Origin: Aphrocallistes beatrix
Taxonomy: Eukaryota; Porifera; Hexactinellida; Sceptrulophora; Aphrocallistidae
Direction of reading: 5' to 3'
Assembly (NCBI GenBank): GCA_963281255.1
Contig: OY725488.1
Coordinates: 5,231,925-5,295,924, forward strand
DNA length: 64,000 nucleotides
The position numbers and the translations under genes are program-made. The notes under the pieces were generated by a model. The model was not told where the DNA came from. It was given only the letters and a program-made list of their open reading frames with translations, and did not search any database. Shown one piece after another: positions 23,410 to 34,319 of this stretch; position 1 is the stretch's first letter, and every line of letters starts with the position of its first letter.

Positions 23410-24125
23410 CAGGGTGGGGAATAAATTCTGCCACAAGCTTCATTAGGTATAAAATTTCTTATACTCAAACGATCTTAGTTATTATGGTCCTTAGAGATTG
23501 TAATTCGAATATCCTCAATGATTTTAAAAGATTTTCGATTCTATGACTTAGAAATGTGTTTTGTATGGTGAGTTTTGAGAAAAAAAAATGTGTCCTGGTC
23601 CGCAGCGAAAATCGTGAATCAGGGCCCACTGCTTTTCAAGTTATCTTCCCAGAGTCTTCAAATTCTAGGAAAAATTAGCTCACACATTTTCCAGACCATT
23701 TGGATCAGATTTCTTTGTGATGTGAAAAAAAGTGCCATTTTGGGGAATTTTGCAAAATGTACCTAATTTGAACTGCGACTGAATAACTTTTGCTCGTTTC
23801 TGATAACGAATTCAGTGGATTTATGAAATATTTCTATGGCGAATGAAAGCTACCTGGTGCTAAATCGTCATGGGACATCGATTATGAAGACATTTTTTAC
23901 AGAAGCAGTGGGCCCTGATTCACGATTTTCGCTGCGGACCAGGACACATTTTTTTTCTCAAAACTCACCATACAAAACACATTTCTAAGTCATAGAATCG
24001 AAAAATCTTTTAAAATCATTGAAAATATTCGAATTACAATCTCTAAGGACCATAATAACTATGATTGTTTGAGTATAAGAAATTTTATACCTAATGAAGC
24101 TTGTGGCAGAACTTATTCCCCACCT
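23410..24125. mobile_element. Palindromic mariner-type MITE, copy 1
   Basis: Inverted arms of about 240 bp. The left arm starts CAGGGTGGGGAATAAATTCT after TA; the right arm ends GAACTTATTCCCCACC. Arms contain GGTCCGCAGCGAAAATCG. A copy at 60732-61493 has an intact TA duplication, and half a copy is at 28786. CAGGGTG ends are typical of mariner-type elements. Confidence 0.8.
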
Positions 24126-24470
24126 TATTGAAGTTGAAGCACACAATTATATCTGCTTCCAGCATCCGGATTGAGCGTCCATCGTCAATCCTACATTAAA
24201 GTAATCTATGAATCCTCAAATCCTACTTATAATCACAAGTTGTGGTCCTGAATCAAACTTCAATCGAATTGATGTAATATGGGACACATACTCGTACATA
24301 TCTGAGAGCAGATTTGTCTGGCTTTTATTGCATGTAATCAGTAGTATAAAAAATCCAGATCACTAATTTAGTACTGCAGTATCATTTTTATAAATAAGGG
24401 AGAAACAATCAACAATTTTTTGATGAGACCATTAATGTCAAATAAGGAAACAGCAATTGTTATATAATAA

Positions 24471-26234
24471 TTAGTTTGTAGCAATACTGGTATTATTAGT
24501 ATATAGTTTCAGCCTCAAGCAGCAGAAATCGATCGGCATTTTCATGTATGACGGACCAATGATGATTTCCATTTTGTAGCCAATATAATGGCATATTGTA
24601 GTTATGATTAATATTGTGGTGAGGATGATTATGGTACATAATTTGCAGATTATAAAATAAAATTTCTTTCGAGCTACTTTCACCTTCAACTCTGGTGGTT
24701 TTGGAATTTCTTTAGATTGAGAAAGTAAACGTATGTCTTCATTAGAAACTGGTCGTACCGTGTTGTCTTCTGACTGATTAATCTTATCAACTTCAGAAAT
24801 TCTATCCCAGTTTATCAGGCAAAGTACAATAGGAATTGCAAGAATGAATCGGACAACCATTCCGATTAGAAGTCCCAACCAATATCCCAGTGCACCTAAG
24901 CCAGCAGTGATTGTGAGGAGAGTACCTGTCGGAACTGTGATAATACCGAATATTATTGGAAATATTATTCCCAAGTTCTGTTTTCCAATTCCAACCAATA
25001 TTCCTTGAAAATTATATAAAATTCCATCAATTGGATGATAGATTGCCAAGATGTAATATATTCCAATCACACCTTCTACCACTTTCACATCTGAAGTAAA
25101 AATATACCCCCATGTTGACTTTCCAGCTAATAATATGGAAACTTGAAGTAATTGAAAGATGAGTACTAGGACAGTAGTTAATAGAGCTATCTTTTTCACT
25201 TTTTTAACTTCTCTTCTACCAACCAAATATCCTATCCGAATTGATGTTGCTGAGTTTGCTGCAACCGAAAATAAATAGAGAATTAAATCGATATTGATAA
25301 CTAAAGCATACTTTGATATGGAAAACCCAGAATTTATAGATGTCGCTCCAATTACAAAAGCACCAATATAAAAAATCAAGAACTCAATAGTTGAAATAAC
25401 CAATACGGGAACTCCGAAGTAAAAGTACTGCCCCCACTTCTCTAAGGATTCCCAGCTACTACCGTTCCAAAATCTAGACCATATACTCATAGATCTCAAG
25501 TAAATAAAATGAGTAACTGTCATAAAGTAAACAGACACTACTACGCCTAGGGCGATTCCTTTGATGCCCAGATCTGTTTGATACAGAAATAAATAACAAG
25601 CTCCTACTTCGAGAAGACTGCCAAAAAAGAAAATTAGTGCAGAAGGTAATACTATGTCCTGAATTTGCATAATCTTCATTGAGGGATACAAAATAGCATA
25701 TGATGGAAGTATCGCTAGATAGATTAGCATATAATCTCCAGATAACTTCGCAAGTTCCGCTGACTGACCTAACAGAATTAGAATATTTTGTGTGTTTATC
25801 CAGAGAATTGCTATTGGTAAGCAAATCAGAAGATGAATCAAAATGCTTCTCTGATACAAAATACCTAAGTATTTGTGCCTCCTGGCCCCGAAAGCTTGCG
25901 ATGCTAGCGTATTTAGCGAAGAGCTAATACACAGGTGTGGAAGAGTACCTGTAATCATGATGATATTTGTACTTAGAGCAATTGCAGCATAATTATCATT
26001 TCTGTCCCCATAATGACCAGAAAATATAGATGGAATGAAACTGTTGTTGATTTCTGAAGTTAATGTTGTCAAGTAAACTGGTAAAGCTAACTTTAACAAT
26101 ATCCACGATTCCTTCAATAAAAAGTCAATCAGTGACTTAAGGTCCATAATAATTGGTTTGTTAGTAGAGGGTTGTATCAAATTTATATGGAGCAATATAG
26201 ATGCGTACACTGTGCCCAATTGCATGTGCCGCAT
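24471..26234 (-). CDS. MATE family (SLC47-type) multidrug/toxin extrusion transporter
   Basis: Intronless frame of 587 aa; MATE proteins are usually 450-600 aa. About twelve hydrophobic spans can be counted, starting after residue 35 (WILLKLALPVYLTTLTSEIN). Family features are SGHYGDRN in the first loop, the LASQAFGARRH block near residue 110 and ILILLGQSAELAKLSGDYM near 150, with a second set in the C-terminal half (NLGIIFPIIFGIITVPTG). Such proteins export organic cations in exchange for protons or sodium at the plasma membrane (family knowledge). The first ATG is at 26234; a second in-frame ATG (MDLKSLIDFL, residue 30) precedes the conserved part and could be the true start. A Lys/Glu-rich linker and a last membrane span (IIILTTILIITTICHYIGY) close the protein. 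The region just upstream has no repeats. Confidence 0.88.
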   Translation of the reverse strand: MRHMQLGTVYASILLHINLIQPSTNKPIIMDLKSLIDFLLKESWILLKLALPVYLTTLTSEINNSFIPSIFSGHYGDRNDNYAAIALSTNIIMITGTLPHLCISSSLNTLASQAFGARRHKYLGILYQRSILIHLLICLPIAILWINTQNILILLGQSAELAKLSGDYMLIYLAILPSYAILYPSMKIMQIQDIVLPSALIFFFGSLLEVGACYLFLYQTDLGIKGIALGVVVSVYFMTVTHFIYLRSMSIWSRFWNGSSWESLEKWGQYFYFGVPVLVISTIEFLIFYIGAFVIGATSINSGFSISKYALVINIDLILYLFSVAANSATSIRIGYLVGRREVKKVKKIALLTTVLVLIFQLLQVSILLAGKSTWGYIFTSDVKVVEGVIGIYYILAIYHPIDGILYNFQGILVGIGKQNLGIIFPIIFGIITVPTGTLLTITAGLGALGYWLGLLIGMVVRFILAIPIVLCLINWDRISEVDKINQSEDNTVRPVSNEDIRLLSQSKEIPKPPELKVKVARKKFYFIICKLCTIIILTTILIITTICHYIGYKMEIIIGPSYMKMPIDFCCLRLKLYTNNTSIATN

Positions 26235-26716
26235 TCCATAATAGGAAATCAGTTAATAATATAATGTGATGTAGTTTTATGGAATCGTTTTATTTTCTAA
26301 GTTAAGTCATGGTGGACGACAAGGATATTAGGAATGTTCAATGTTCATGATAGATTACATACTATAATGAAGCATATAGCCTGAAACACTGGCAGAAGCG
26401 CTTCAACTTTGGCACAATTCAGGTCAGAATAGCATCTGAAAGTGTCTGAGAAAAATAACAATTTACTTATTAATTAATACAATAAATTTGATTCGCAGTT
26501 GCCTAGAAAATTTCATGGTAGTTCTAGTTAAGGATAGTAATTTCAATAAAATACACTTTAGAAAAGTGATTATATCTCTTCCATGTGAAAAGTAAGGCTC
26601 TTAGTACAATTGAATTTACGAAGAGGCTATTGCCACCGACCGATCGGTAGCAATAGTCTCACCCTTTAGATTAAACTTCACATTTCTTTAAGTTTGGTAA
26701 TTACCGAATATACTGT
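26235..26716. other. Upstream of the MATE gene
   Basis: No gene seen. It contains the small inverted motif CTATTGCCACCGACCGATCGGTAGCAATAG near 26627-26656; otherwise AT-rich. Confidence 0.4.
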
Positions 26717-26969
26717 AATTTTACTTTCCTCCTAGTGGCAGATAGGTTTAGCAAATTTGGATTACAGAGCTTTGCAGGGCGTATCCTTTTCGTTTATGAT
26801 TTTGTTTTTGTCTAACCAATTCTTGATTACCACAGATACAATTCTGATTACTCTACCGAATTTCTCTTTATAACGAAGCGATTTTGAACAATAGTATTGT
26901 TGAAAAGAATGAAAGTCTTCGGTATAATTTAGCAATCTAAATTTCTTTTAAATTATTATATCTATAAAT

Positions 26970-27321
26970 TCATAGGCGTAGGAGTAGGTGCGGCAGGTCC
27001 GGCTTTGGCCGGACCACTTTTTTGGGCAAGGATCAGATGGTCCGGCTTTTGGCCGGACTTCTTTTTTAGCCGGTCCGGCGGGTCCTTTCAATAATTGATT
27101 TAGCAAATAAATTTTGTAGTAGCGAACACCGAATGGATAATTTTGGTACATTTTCAAGTCAAGACATGTTACTTAGTATTTATATAATCAATAATGTGAT
27201 TATTTCTCTAATATTATTAATTTTATTTTTATTGGACAAATGATATAGCAAAATTCCGAGTCCAACTCATGGTTTACATGTTTTTAGCCGGACCACTTTT
27301 GGAGTCAGTGCTACGCCACTG
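26970..27321. mobile_element. Insertion in the left arm of FB2
   Basis: The right FB2 arm lacks this segment, so the empty site is known (TCTATAAATATAAC). ATAAAT is repeated on both sides (26964-26969, 27322-27327). The interior has TTTGGCCGGACCA motifs. The class is uncertain. Confidence 0.65.
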
Positions 27322-27608
27322 ATAAATATAACAAGCGGCTAGCAAAGAAATCTGCACAGCCGCACTACCGGAGCATGTGACGAAAAGATTGTTCCCGGGA
27401 GACCAATTTTATCCGGTCAAAGGTGGTCCCCCCAGCCGGGTCAATTTTTCGTGCCATTTAATTGCTTGCAATAAAGCATCCTCATAGGATGTGATGACGT
27501 AACAATCACTCTAAGATGTATATATATAAATGTAACGAATTGATGAAAGAAACAGCGAGGCACATACGTATAGCTGATTTTTGGCATATGGGAGTCTTTT
27601 GGCTATGG

Positions 27609-28707
27609 TTCTGTCACTGGAAAATTGGTCCGCGAAAATTTTGGTCCGGGGGACCAATTTTCCATGGAATTTTGGTCCGGGGGACCAATTTTTTCATGGA
27701 AAATTGGTCCTCCCCTGAAAATTTTGGTCCTACTATGAACCAATTTTCCATGGAATTTTGGTCCGGGGGGACCATTTTTTTCAGGGAATATTGGTCCGGG
27801 AACCATTTTTTTCAGGAAAAATTGTCCGGGAGACTAATTCTTTCATGGAAAATTAGATTATATCAATCATTTGACATCCTCGATTTTTTGATACTTTTCA
27901 ATTGTCGAACAACCAAGTTGTTTGACCCCGGACTGACAATTCATATTTTAGTATTCAATACATTAGATGGACAATACTCAGGCGTTCAAAATTCCTGAAT
28001 ATACTTATCCCCAATTACATACTAATACTGTATTGTTATGGATTTGTTATATCACAGTATGATACTAAGAAGTAACTCATTCTTGTCATACCAACACTTA
28101 AACAATGGTTGTTACTACGTAATATCCGGGACAGGACGGGACAGCTGCAGGATATCCCCGGTTTTAACTAAAATACTGGACATCCCAATAGACCAGGGTT
28201 GCCATGGGAATGGGAATCCCCATACACATGTGATGGGAATAGGAATGATTTTCCCCCCGTGGGGATCCCCATAGGATTCCCTCAGGATTCCTATGGGGAT
28301 TCCCACAGGAATTCTATGGGGATGGGATGGGAATGGGAATTGAAATTTAATTCCCACGGCAACCCTGATACATATTTAGCTAATCTCGAATCTAAAAAGT
28401 GTATTTTATTTCTTCTGCTCTCTAAAATCTGAACTTTCTTCCTATTGAGTGCCTACCTATTCCAACTATAATAACTAGACCTAATAACAGCTACCGCAGC
28501 GCCACTGGGGCTTGACATCCTTTCCAAATGGTGATGCATTTTTCATTGAAATATTGGTTAGGGCGGACCAAAATTCCTTATAGAAAATTGGTCCCCCGGA
28601 TCGAAATTCCTTGAAAAAATTGGTCTCCCGGACCGAAATTCCATGAAAAAATTGGTCCCCCGGACCAAATTTCCATGGAAAATTGGTCCCCCGGACCAAA
28701 ATTTTCG
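27609..28707. mobile_element. GGTCC-array element with CTGTCAC ends
   Basis: Ends CTGTCACTGGAAAATTGG and AAAATTTTCGTGACAG form terminal repeats. Both flanks are built from a repeated unit close to GGTCCGGGGGACCAATTTTC, forward at 27625-27850 and inverted at 28560-28700. The unit is itself a small palindrome. A third single-ended copy is at 47459-47710. Confidence 0.7.
28194..28367. mobile_element. hAT-like MITE with GGGAAT-rich arms
   Basis: Ends CAGGGTTGCCATGGGAATGG and ATTCCCACGGCAACCCTG. The interior repeats TGGGGATCCCCATAGGATTC. The flanking 8-mers differ (CAATAGAC / ATACATAT), so no target duplication can be claimed. Confidence 0.75.
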
Positions 28708-28785
28708 TGACAGTTCTACTAAGTTCTGAGCTCAGACGAAAATATCGACTCATCATGAAATTATGACGTCATTGTAACCTTTTTA

Positions 28786-29005
28786 CCTGGTGACAATTAA
28801 GTTCTGTTACAAGCTTCATTAGGTATAAAATTTATTATACTCAAACGAACTTAGTTATTATGGTCTTTAGAGATTGTAATTCGAATATTTTCAATGATTT
28901 TAAAAGATTTTTCGATTCTAAGACTTAGAAATGTGTTTTGTATGGCGAGTTTTTAGAAAAAAATGTGTCCTGGCACGCAGCGAAAATCGCGAATCAGGGG
29001 TCTTC
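28786..29005 (+). mobile_element. Half of a palindromic mariner-type MITE
   Basis: Starts CTGGTGACAATTAAGTTCTG and follows the left arm of 60732-61493 as far as GCGAATCAGGGG; the other arm is missing. Confidence 0.75.
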
Positions 29006-29814
29006 ATATTTCGTTCATATTTCGTCGCTGATATTTCTTTGAATGAAATTATTGAATCCCCACTTTCATTCTCCCATTCATTCTACCAAATAATAAATGA
29101 CAATCACCCACCCCCTCACGAAATAAAAATGCCACTCTCGCGTGCCATTTTATATTATTTCAAACTCAAAATACCCACTTTCTCTTTGCTCTTATTCATA
29201 ATACTCTCCAAAATGCTCACTCTCCTATCAATTCAATTCAGCTTTAGAACAAATTGCAGTATGTAATTCCATTCTAAAATATCATCGACGAAACATCCGG
29301 CGACGAAACATCCGGCAACGAAACTTCCGTTTACCACGTATGGAGTGAAGCCCTATTACTAACCTATAGATACCTCCTAGAGTGATTGTTACGTCATCAC
29401 ATCCGTGAGGATGCTTTAGTGCAAGCTATTAAATGGCACGAAAAATTGATCCGGCTGGGGGACCACCTTTGACCGGATAAAATTGGTCCCCCGGGAACAA
29501 TCTTTTCGTCACAGGCTCCGGTAGTGCGGCTGTGCAGATTTCTTTGCTAGCCGCTTGTTATATTTATAGATATAATAATTTAAAAGAAATTTAGATTGCT
29601 AAATTATACCGAAGACTTTCATTCTTTTCAACAATACTATTGTTCAAAATCGCTTCGTTATAAAGAGAAATTCGGTAGAGTAATCAGAATTGTATCTGTG
29701 GTAATCAAGAATTGGTTAGACAAAAACAAAATCATAAACGAAAAGGATACGCCCTGCAAAGCTCTGTAATCCAAATTTGCTAAACCTATCTGCCACTAGG
29801 AGGAAAGTAAAATT

Positions 29815-30190
29815 CAGGGATTTACTTGCTACTTTTTTTTACTTGCTACTCACTACCTTTTTATTTTTTTGGAGAAAAATAAAAGGTAGTAAGTAAATAT
29901 TCTGGATGGCGAGCAAAAAAAAAGTAGCAAGTAAATTTCCCGGACACCTGATGAAATGGACATGGTTAAATTAAGAAAATTATGTTTCTGAAATACTCAA
30001 ATATTCCTGCAAACCCCTCGATGCGCCCTCGTTTCTGTCATATATTGTACAATCAATAATTTCTTCTCCTCACGTCAACTAAATGTCGGTCAAAAAATAA
30101 GTAGCAAGTAAAAAAAAAAGTAGTGAGTGAGTAAAACTAAATCTAAAATGGAGGAAAAAATAAAGTAGCAAGTAAACGGTTGGCAAAAAA
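29815..30190. repeat. GTAGCAAGTAAA repeat cluster
   Basis: 29815-29950 is a small inverted element (CAGGGATTTACTTGCTAC / GTAGCAAGTAAATTTCCC). Further direct units AAGTAGCAAGTAAA occur at 30083-30110 and 30165-30178. Confidence 0.6.
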
Positions 30191-30339
30191 AAATACGTAC
30201 AACCATAGCCTACTCTAATAATGCCTCACAGTAAAATAACCAAGGATGCGGTAATAGCCGAATGGATTAATACACGATTAACCTAAAATCGTTAATCATG
30301 TATGATAGGCATTAAGAATGTATTACGAGTATATATAAA

Positions 30340-31127
30340 CATGGTATCAAAGTACATATATCCGTTGTCAAAATTTCGATTAGACATCATATCATTGCAC
30401 AACAGGTCATTATATGGAGGATTTTGGCAATTTTTAAAGTTGTTTTAAGCCTACTTCTAAATGTCATTAAGGTATAATTTTTGTTTAGAACTAAGATTAG
30501 TACGAGTTGATCTGAAAAATTTAGAATTTTTCAATGGAATGTTGTTACATTCCCGCGTTGCTATGGTAAAGCATTTTGATCAGTTTGAGCCATATCCTGC
30601 AAACTGTAAGAACTAGGTCTTCAAATTTGATCGTATTTGATAGGCAATTGGCTACTTCCTATTAGGTAATAATACAAATTTTACTTCTAAATTCACAGAC
30701 TACAGAGTTATGCGACAATTTAGTGTTTTGGTCACATTCTTAAAATCAATCCATAACTCAAAACTCGCTGAATTTAGAAGTTCAAGTTGTATTATCACCT
30801 AATAGGAAGTAGGCCATTGCCTATCAAACACGATCGAATTTGGAGCTCTAATCATTACAGTTTGCATGAAATGGCCCAAACTGACCAAAATGCTTTACCA
30901 TAGCAACGCGGGAATGTAACAACATTCCATTGAAAAATTCTAAATTTTTCAGATCAACTCGTACTAATCTTAGTTCTAAACAAAAATTATACCTTAATGA
31001 CATTTAGAAGTAGGCTTAAAACAGCTTTAAAAATTGCCAAAATCCTCCATATAATGACCTGTTGCGCAATGATATGATGACTAATCGAAATTTTTCCAAC
31101 GGATATATGTACTTTGATGCCATGTTT
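30340..31127. repeat. Large palindrome with X-box-like motifs, running into a gap
   Basis: Two arms of roughly 390 bp are centred near 30735. They share ACATTCCCGCGTTGCTATGG (30549-30568 and inverted at 30895-30914), CTACTTCCTATTAGGTAATA and CAATGATATGATG. The right arm ends at the N gap. X-box-like GTTGCTATGGTAAA lies in each arm. Confidence 0.8.
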
Positions 31128-31327
31128 NNNNNNNNNNNNNNNNNNNNNNNNNNNNNNNNNNNNNNNNNNNNNNNNNNNNNNNNNNNNNNNNNNNNNNNNN
31201 NNNNNNNNNNNNNNNNNNNNNNNNNNNNNNNNNNNNNNNNNNNNNNNNNNNNNNNNNNNNNNNNNNNNNNNNNNNNNNNNNNNNNNNNNNNNNNNNNNNN
31301 NNNNNNNNNNNNNNNNNNNNNNNNNNN
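31128..31327. other. Assembly gap (200 N)
   Basis: A run of exactly 200 N between the large palindrome and a hAT relic. Confidence 1.
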
Positions 31328-33114
31328 CATAAGTCGGGGAGCAAGAAGAGAAAGAAGATTGTAAGGGAAAAAAGTGCCAAACGAGGGCAGAGATCACTTT
31401 CCAGATTTTTGATCCCAGGCGGAGAATGCTCTACTTGTGTTGATGATACAGTTATGATTTCTTTAGAAAGTGATGCTGCTGATGTTGACGATACGTATAC
31501 TTCGCGATTTGATTGTGAGCTCACACTGGAACAATCTTGTTCTGACAGTAGTAGCTGTAGTAGTGCGGCATTGGAGGTTCAGCCGTCCCGAACTGTAGCA
31601 CCGAGATCCTCTGGCTCTATAGCTCCTACCGCTGAAAGTACAGTTGTAGAAAGTACTCCCTTGATATCCGTAGGGCAGCTGCATAGTTTTGACATCGGAA
31701 TGCTCGACAACGAGACACCTTCCTCAGAACAGATCCGCACCGCTGTGCAGAGGGGCCATCAAAGACATCCTACTGTTTTCCCTCCTGATAAGACGGGCCG
31801 TAATTTCCCATGTTCCTTGTTGAATACACAATTGAACAATGGGGAAAAAGTCCTTTGTGACTGGTTAGTATGGAGCAATGAAAAGCAGTCACTTTACTGT
31901 TTGTGTTAAATTTACTCCTTGTGCTGCCCACAGCCTCAACATGTGTGGTAGTCATGCTGCTAAGTGCTGTCCGGACGTGGTGACGTTCTTTGGGGTAGTG
32001 CAGAAGGTGTATGTCCTATTTCACGGATCACCAGAACGCTGGGCTCTCTTGAAAGACATTATTGGTGACAGCCTTCATCCTTTTTCCAGCACACGTTGGT
32101 CTGCAAGAATCCAGTGTTCGCCCCTTCGCTGTCCATCTGCCTGGATTGAAGAGAGCTTTGCACGCCCTCTTAGAGTTTAATATCACCGCCGAAGCTATGG
32201 CTGAAGTTCAGGGTTGCATTAATTACATATCCTCTTTCAAATGCATCCTGATGTCCTCAATCTGGTTCAAGGCTTTGACTACAATCGACTTCCGAAGCAA
32301 AATTTTGCAAATGCGAAGCGCAACCCTAGATGTTGAAGTGGAGAACATAGATGGCCTTATCCGTGATCTGGAGAACTTGAAAGCAAAGTGGTCTTCAATT
32401 CTGGCGGAATGCAAAGCTGTGGCAGGAGGGTTGAACATTGAGATGTGGCCTAAAAAACGAAAAAGGAGACGGAGGAGGTTTTTTGACGAATCGGATGTGT
32501 CTGACGAAACAGTCGAGATGGATGAGGACGATGACGACCCCGACCGCAATAATGATGCTTGCAGATTGAACAAGTCACAGGTTTTTGACAGACTTATTGA
32601 TAGCTTATTGAGGGAAATGAAAAACCGTTACGATGTAGTTCGCAGTCTAGATGCAAATTTCGGCTTCCTGTGGAAGTACCTGTCCATGAAAGAGGAGGAA
32701 GTTCAAGCCCAAGCATTAACGTTTGCTGTAGAATACGCCGTGGATGTCTCGGAGGAACTTGTAGGCGAAATGTTGCACTTGAAAGCTATCCACAGGGAAA
32801 ATCTTGGGAAGGACATCTTGTCCCCTCTAGATCTTCTTAACCTCCTGTCGGAAGAGAATTTAGATGGACTATTTCCAAATGTCTGCGTGGCACTCCGTCT
32901 CTTTTGCACCTCACCTGTCTCACTTGCTGGAGCGGAGCGGTCCTTCAGTGGATTGGCCGCTCTAAAAGACGATCTTCGGTCGACGATGGGCCAGATCCGT
33001 CTCTCTTCTTTGGGAATGCTATACTTTAATTCAGACTTTGCACGTCAGCAGAGCTTTGAGGCGCCAACAGCAAGGCCAGAAAAGTTAGGTTGTCGTAAAG
33101 TGTCTTCGATGTAA
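31328..33114 (+). pseudogene. ZMYM1-like hAT transposase relic, three frames
   Basis: The first frame (31328-31909) has a basic start (SGSKKRKKIVREKSAKRGQR), an acidic Ser-rich stretch and the TTF-type finger region ending NGEKVLCDWLVWSNEKQ. The second frame (31878-32180) reads CAAHSLNMCGSHAAKCCPDV and FSSTRWSAR. The third (32110-33114) holds the rest of the hAT fold, with a nuclear-localisation-like KKRKRRRRR, and ends in the dimerisation region SLAGAERSFSGLAALKDDLR. The middle of the protein is missing between the finger and the CAAHSLN block, and two frame changes follow. It is more GC-rich than nearby DNA. Not functional as it stands. Confidence 0.85.
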
Positions 33115-33399
33115 AGTGAATGATCAAATAATAATAGTTTTCGTATAAATTGTAGACGTTGCGTTGTAGATTGTAGCGTATATGACCGAGCTGGTCATGT
33201 CTTGCGATAACAATTATATAGTATTGTACTGTACTACCGTTACAACTGTAAAATAGACAATAACTTTCATAATAAGCGTATCTAAAAAGTAAACCTGCAA
33301 GCCATCATTCACATATTTCACGTAATTGACGCAAATTTATTAATTTAGGGAAGGGGTCCGTATACATGTCAGTCCTGGGCCCGGGTTTTGCTCTCGCCG

Positions 33400-33550
33400 G
33401 CCTTGATTATAACAGTAAGTCAAAAGTATTTAGAAAATGTTATCTACTTTGTAATTAATCAATGTATGTCTAGGCTCCCAAAGGGCGCCACCGGCGGACA
33501 CAAAGTGTACGTCAGCCGCGCAGCGCAAGCAAGCGAAGCGCGCTTGTACA
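33400..33550 (+). repeat. R1 repeat, tail end only
   Basis: Starts near TTGATTATAACAGTAAG and ends GAAGCGCGCTTGTA, with the hairpin tail (GGCGGACACAAAGTGTACG) nearly complete. Confidence 0.8.
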
Positions 33551-33835
33551 CAATAATAGTATAGGAAGCACACAAATAAGCCCCCCGAATTGTTACGATC
33601 GTATCGAATTACTTGATTTTCTAACTAGGTCTTTCAAAAAAAACTTTATTCCTAAAATATCTCCTTAAAATTGACAGGTCTTTAGATAAAGCCCTTTTTA
33701 CAATTGCATTATAATATTGTTATAATTAAGTACCAACCATCATGTAATCAGGGGCCTTTTCAACCTTTTTGGTTCGAGAGCCAAATTTTAGTTTTCTATG
33801 AATATACGTATTGACTTTTGAGTAGGGTTTTTAAT

Positions 33836-34315
33836 ACCGGGATCCCGGCTTGTTTTAGCCCGGGATTCATTTTTCAATCCCGGGATACTGATGATTAATG
33901 CAGTTTATATATCACACATTTGTTGTAATGTCTATTGGTTTGTATATACAGGGTTTCCCATAATTGGATGAAATAGTGATTCAATATATATAACACACTT
34001 TGATTAATATATACAAAGTTGTGATACTAATAATATGGTCAAATTGAACTTGCAAGGACCTTTCTGATTTATTATAAAAGTGTTTGTATGTGACTCTTGC
34101 ACTTCAAATTTACAAATATCTATATGATGGCTGAGAAAAACGGTTTTCAAAATTTTGCAGGTGCACCAATTTGGAAATATTTCAAGTGTTCCCTATGTGA
34201 TAAATTAGCTCAGTGTAATTCATGTAGTAAACAGCTTAAGTGCGAAGGTGGATCGACCAAAGGATTACACATTCATTTAAGAACGATATATGCAACAAGT
34301 TAAGAACAAGGCTGA
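33836..34315 (+). pseudogene. BED-finger hAT transposase, 5' part only
   Basis: A hAT-like end TTAATACCGGGATCCCGG (about 33830) is followed by a frame at 34097-34303 that encodes a BED-type zinc finger (IWKYFKCSLCDKLAQCNSC, STKGLHIHLRT). The frame stops shortly after, and a foldback inserts at 34320, beyond which no transposase is seen. Confidence 0.75.
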
Positions 34316-34319
34316 ATGA

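Larger units (their letters stand above)
27519..28785 (+). repeat. R1 5' part split by the GGTCC-array element
   Basis: 27519-27608 reads CTGTAACGAATTG-like sequence through TTTTGGCTATGG. The R1 sequence resumes at 28708 with ACTAAGTTCTGAGCTCAG and an ATGACGTCAT-like site near 28764. Confidence 0.75.
26717..29814. mobile_element. 3.1-kb foldback element FB2 containing nested repeats
   Basis: Inverted arms start AATTTTACTTTCCTCCTAGT (26717) and end with the complement at 29814. The left arm is 26717-26969 plus 27322-27517, interrupted by an insertion; the right arm is about 29390-29814. Arms include GCGGCTAGCAAAGAAATC and TGTGATGACGTAACAATCAC. The interior holds an R1 copy, a GGTCC-array element, a hAT-like MITE and half of a palindromic mariner MITE. 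Confidence 0.75.

Noticed and set aside
27516-27998. 160-aa frame with GPRKFWSGGP-type repeats
   Set aside because: It is a translation of the GGTCC tandem array; the same unit is read in other frames and strands at 28481 and 47374.
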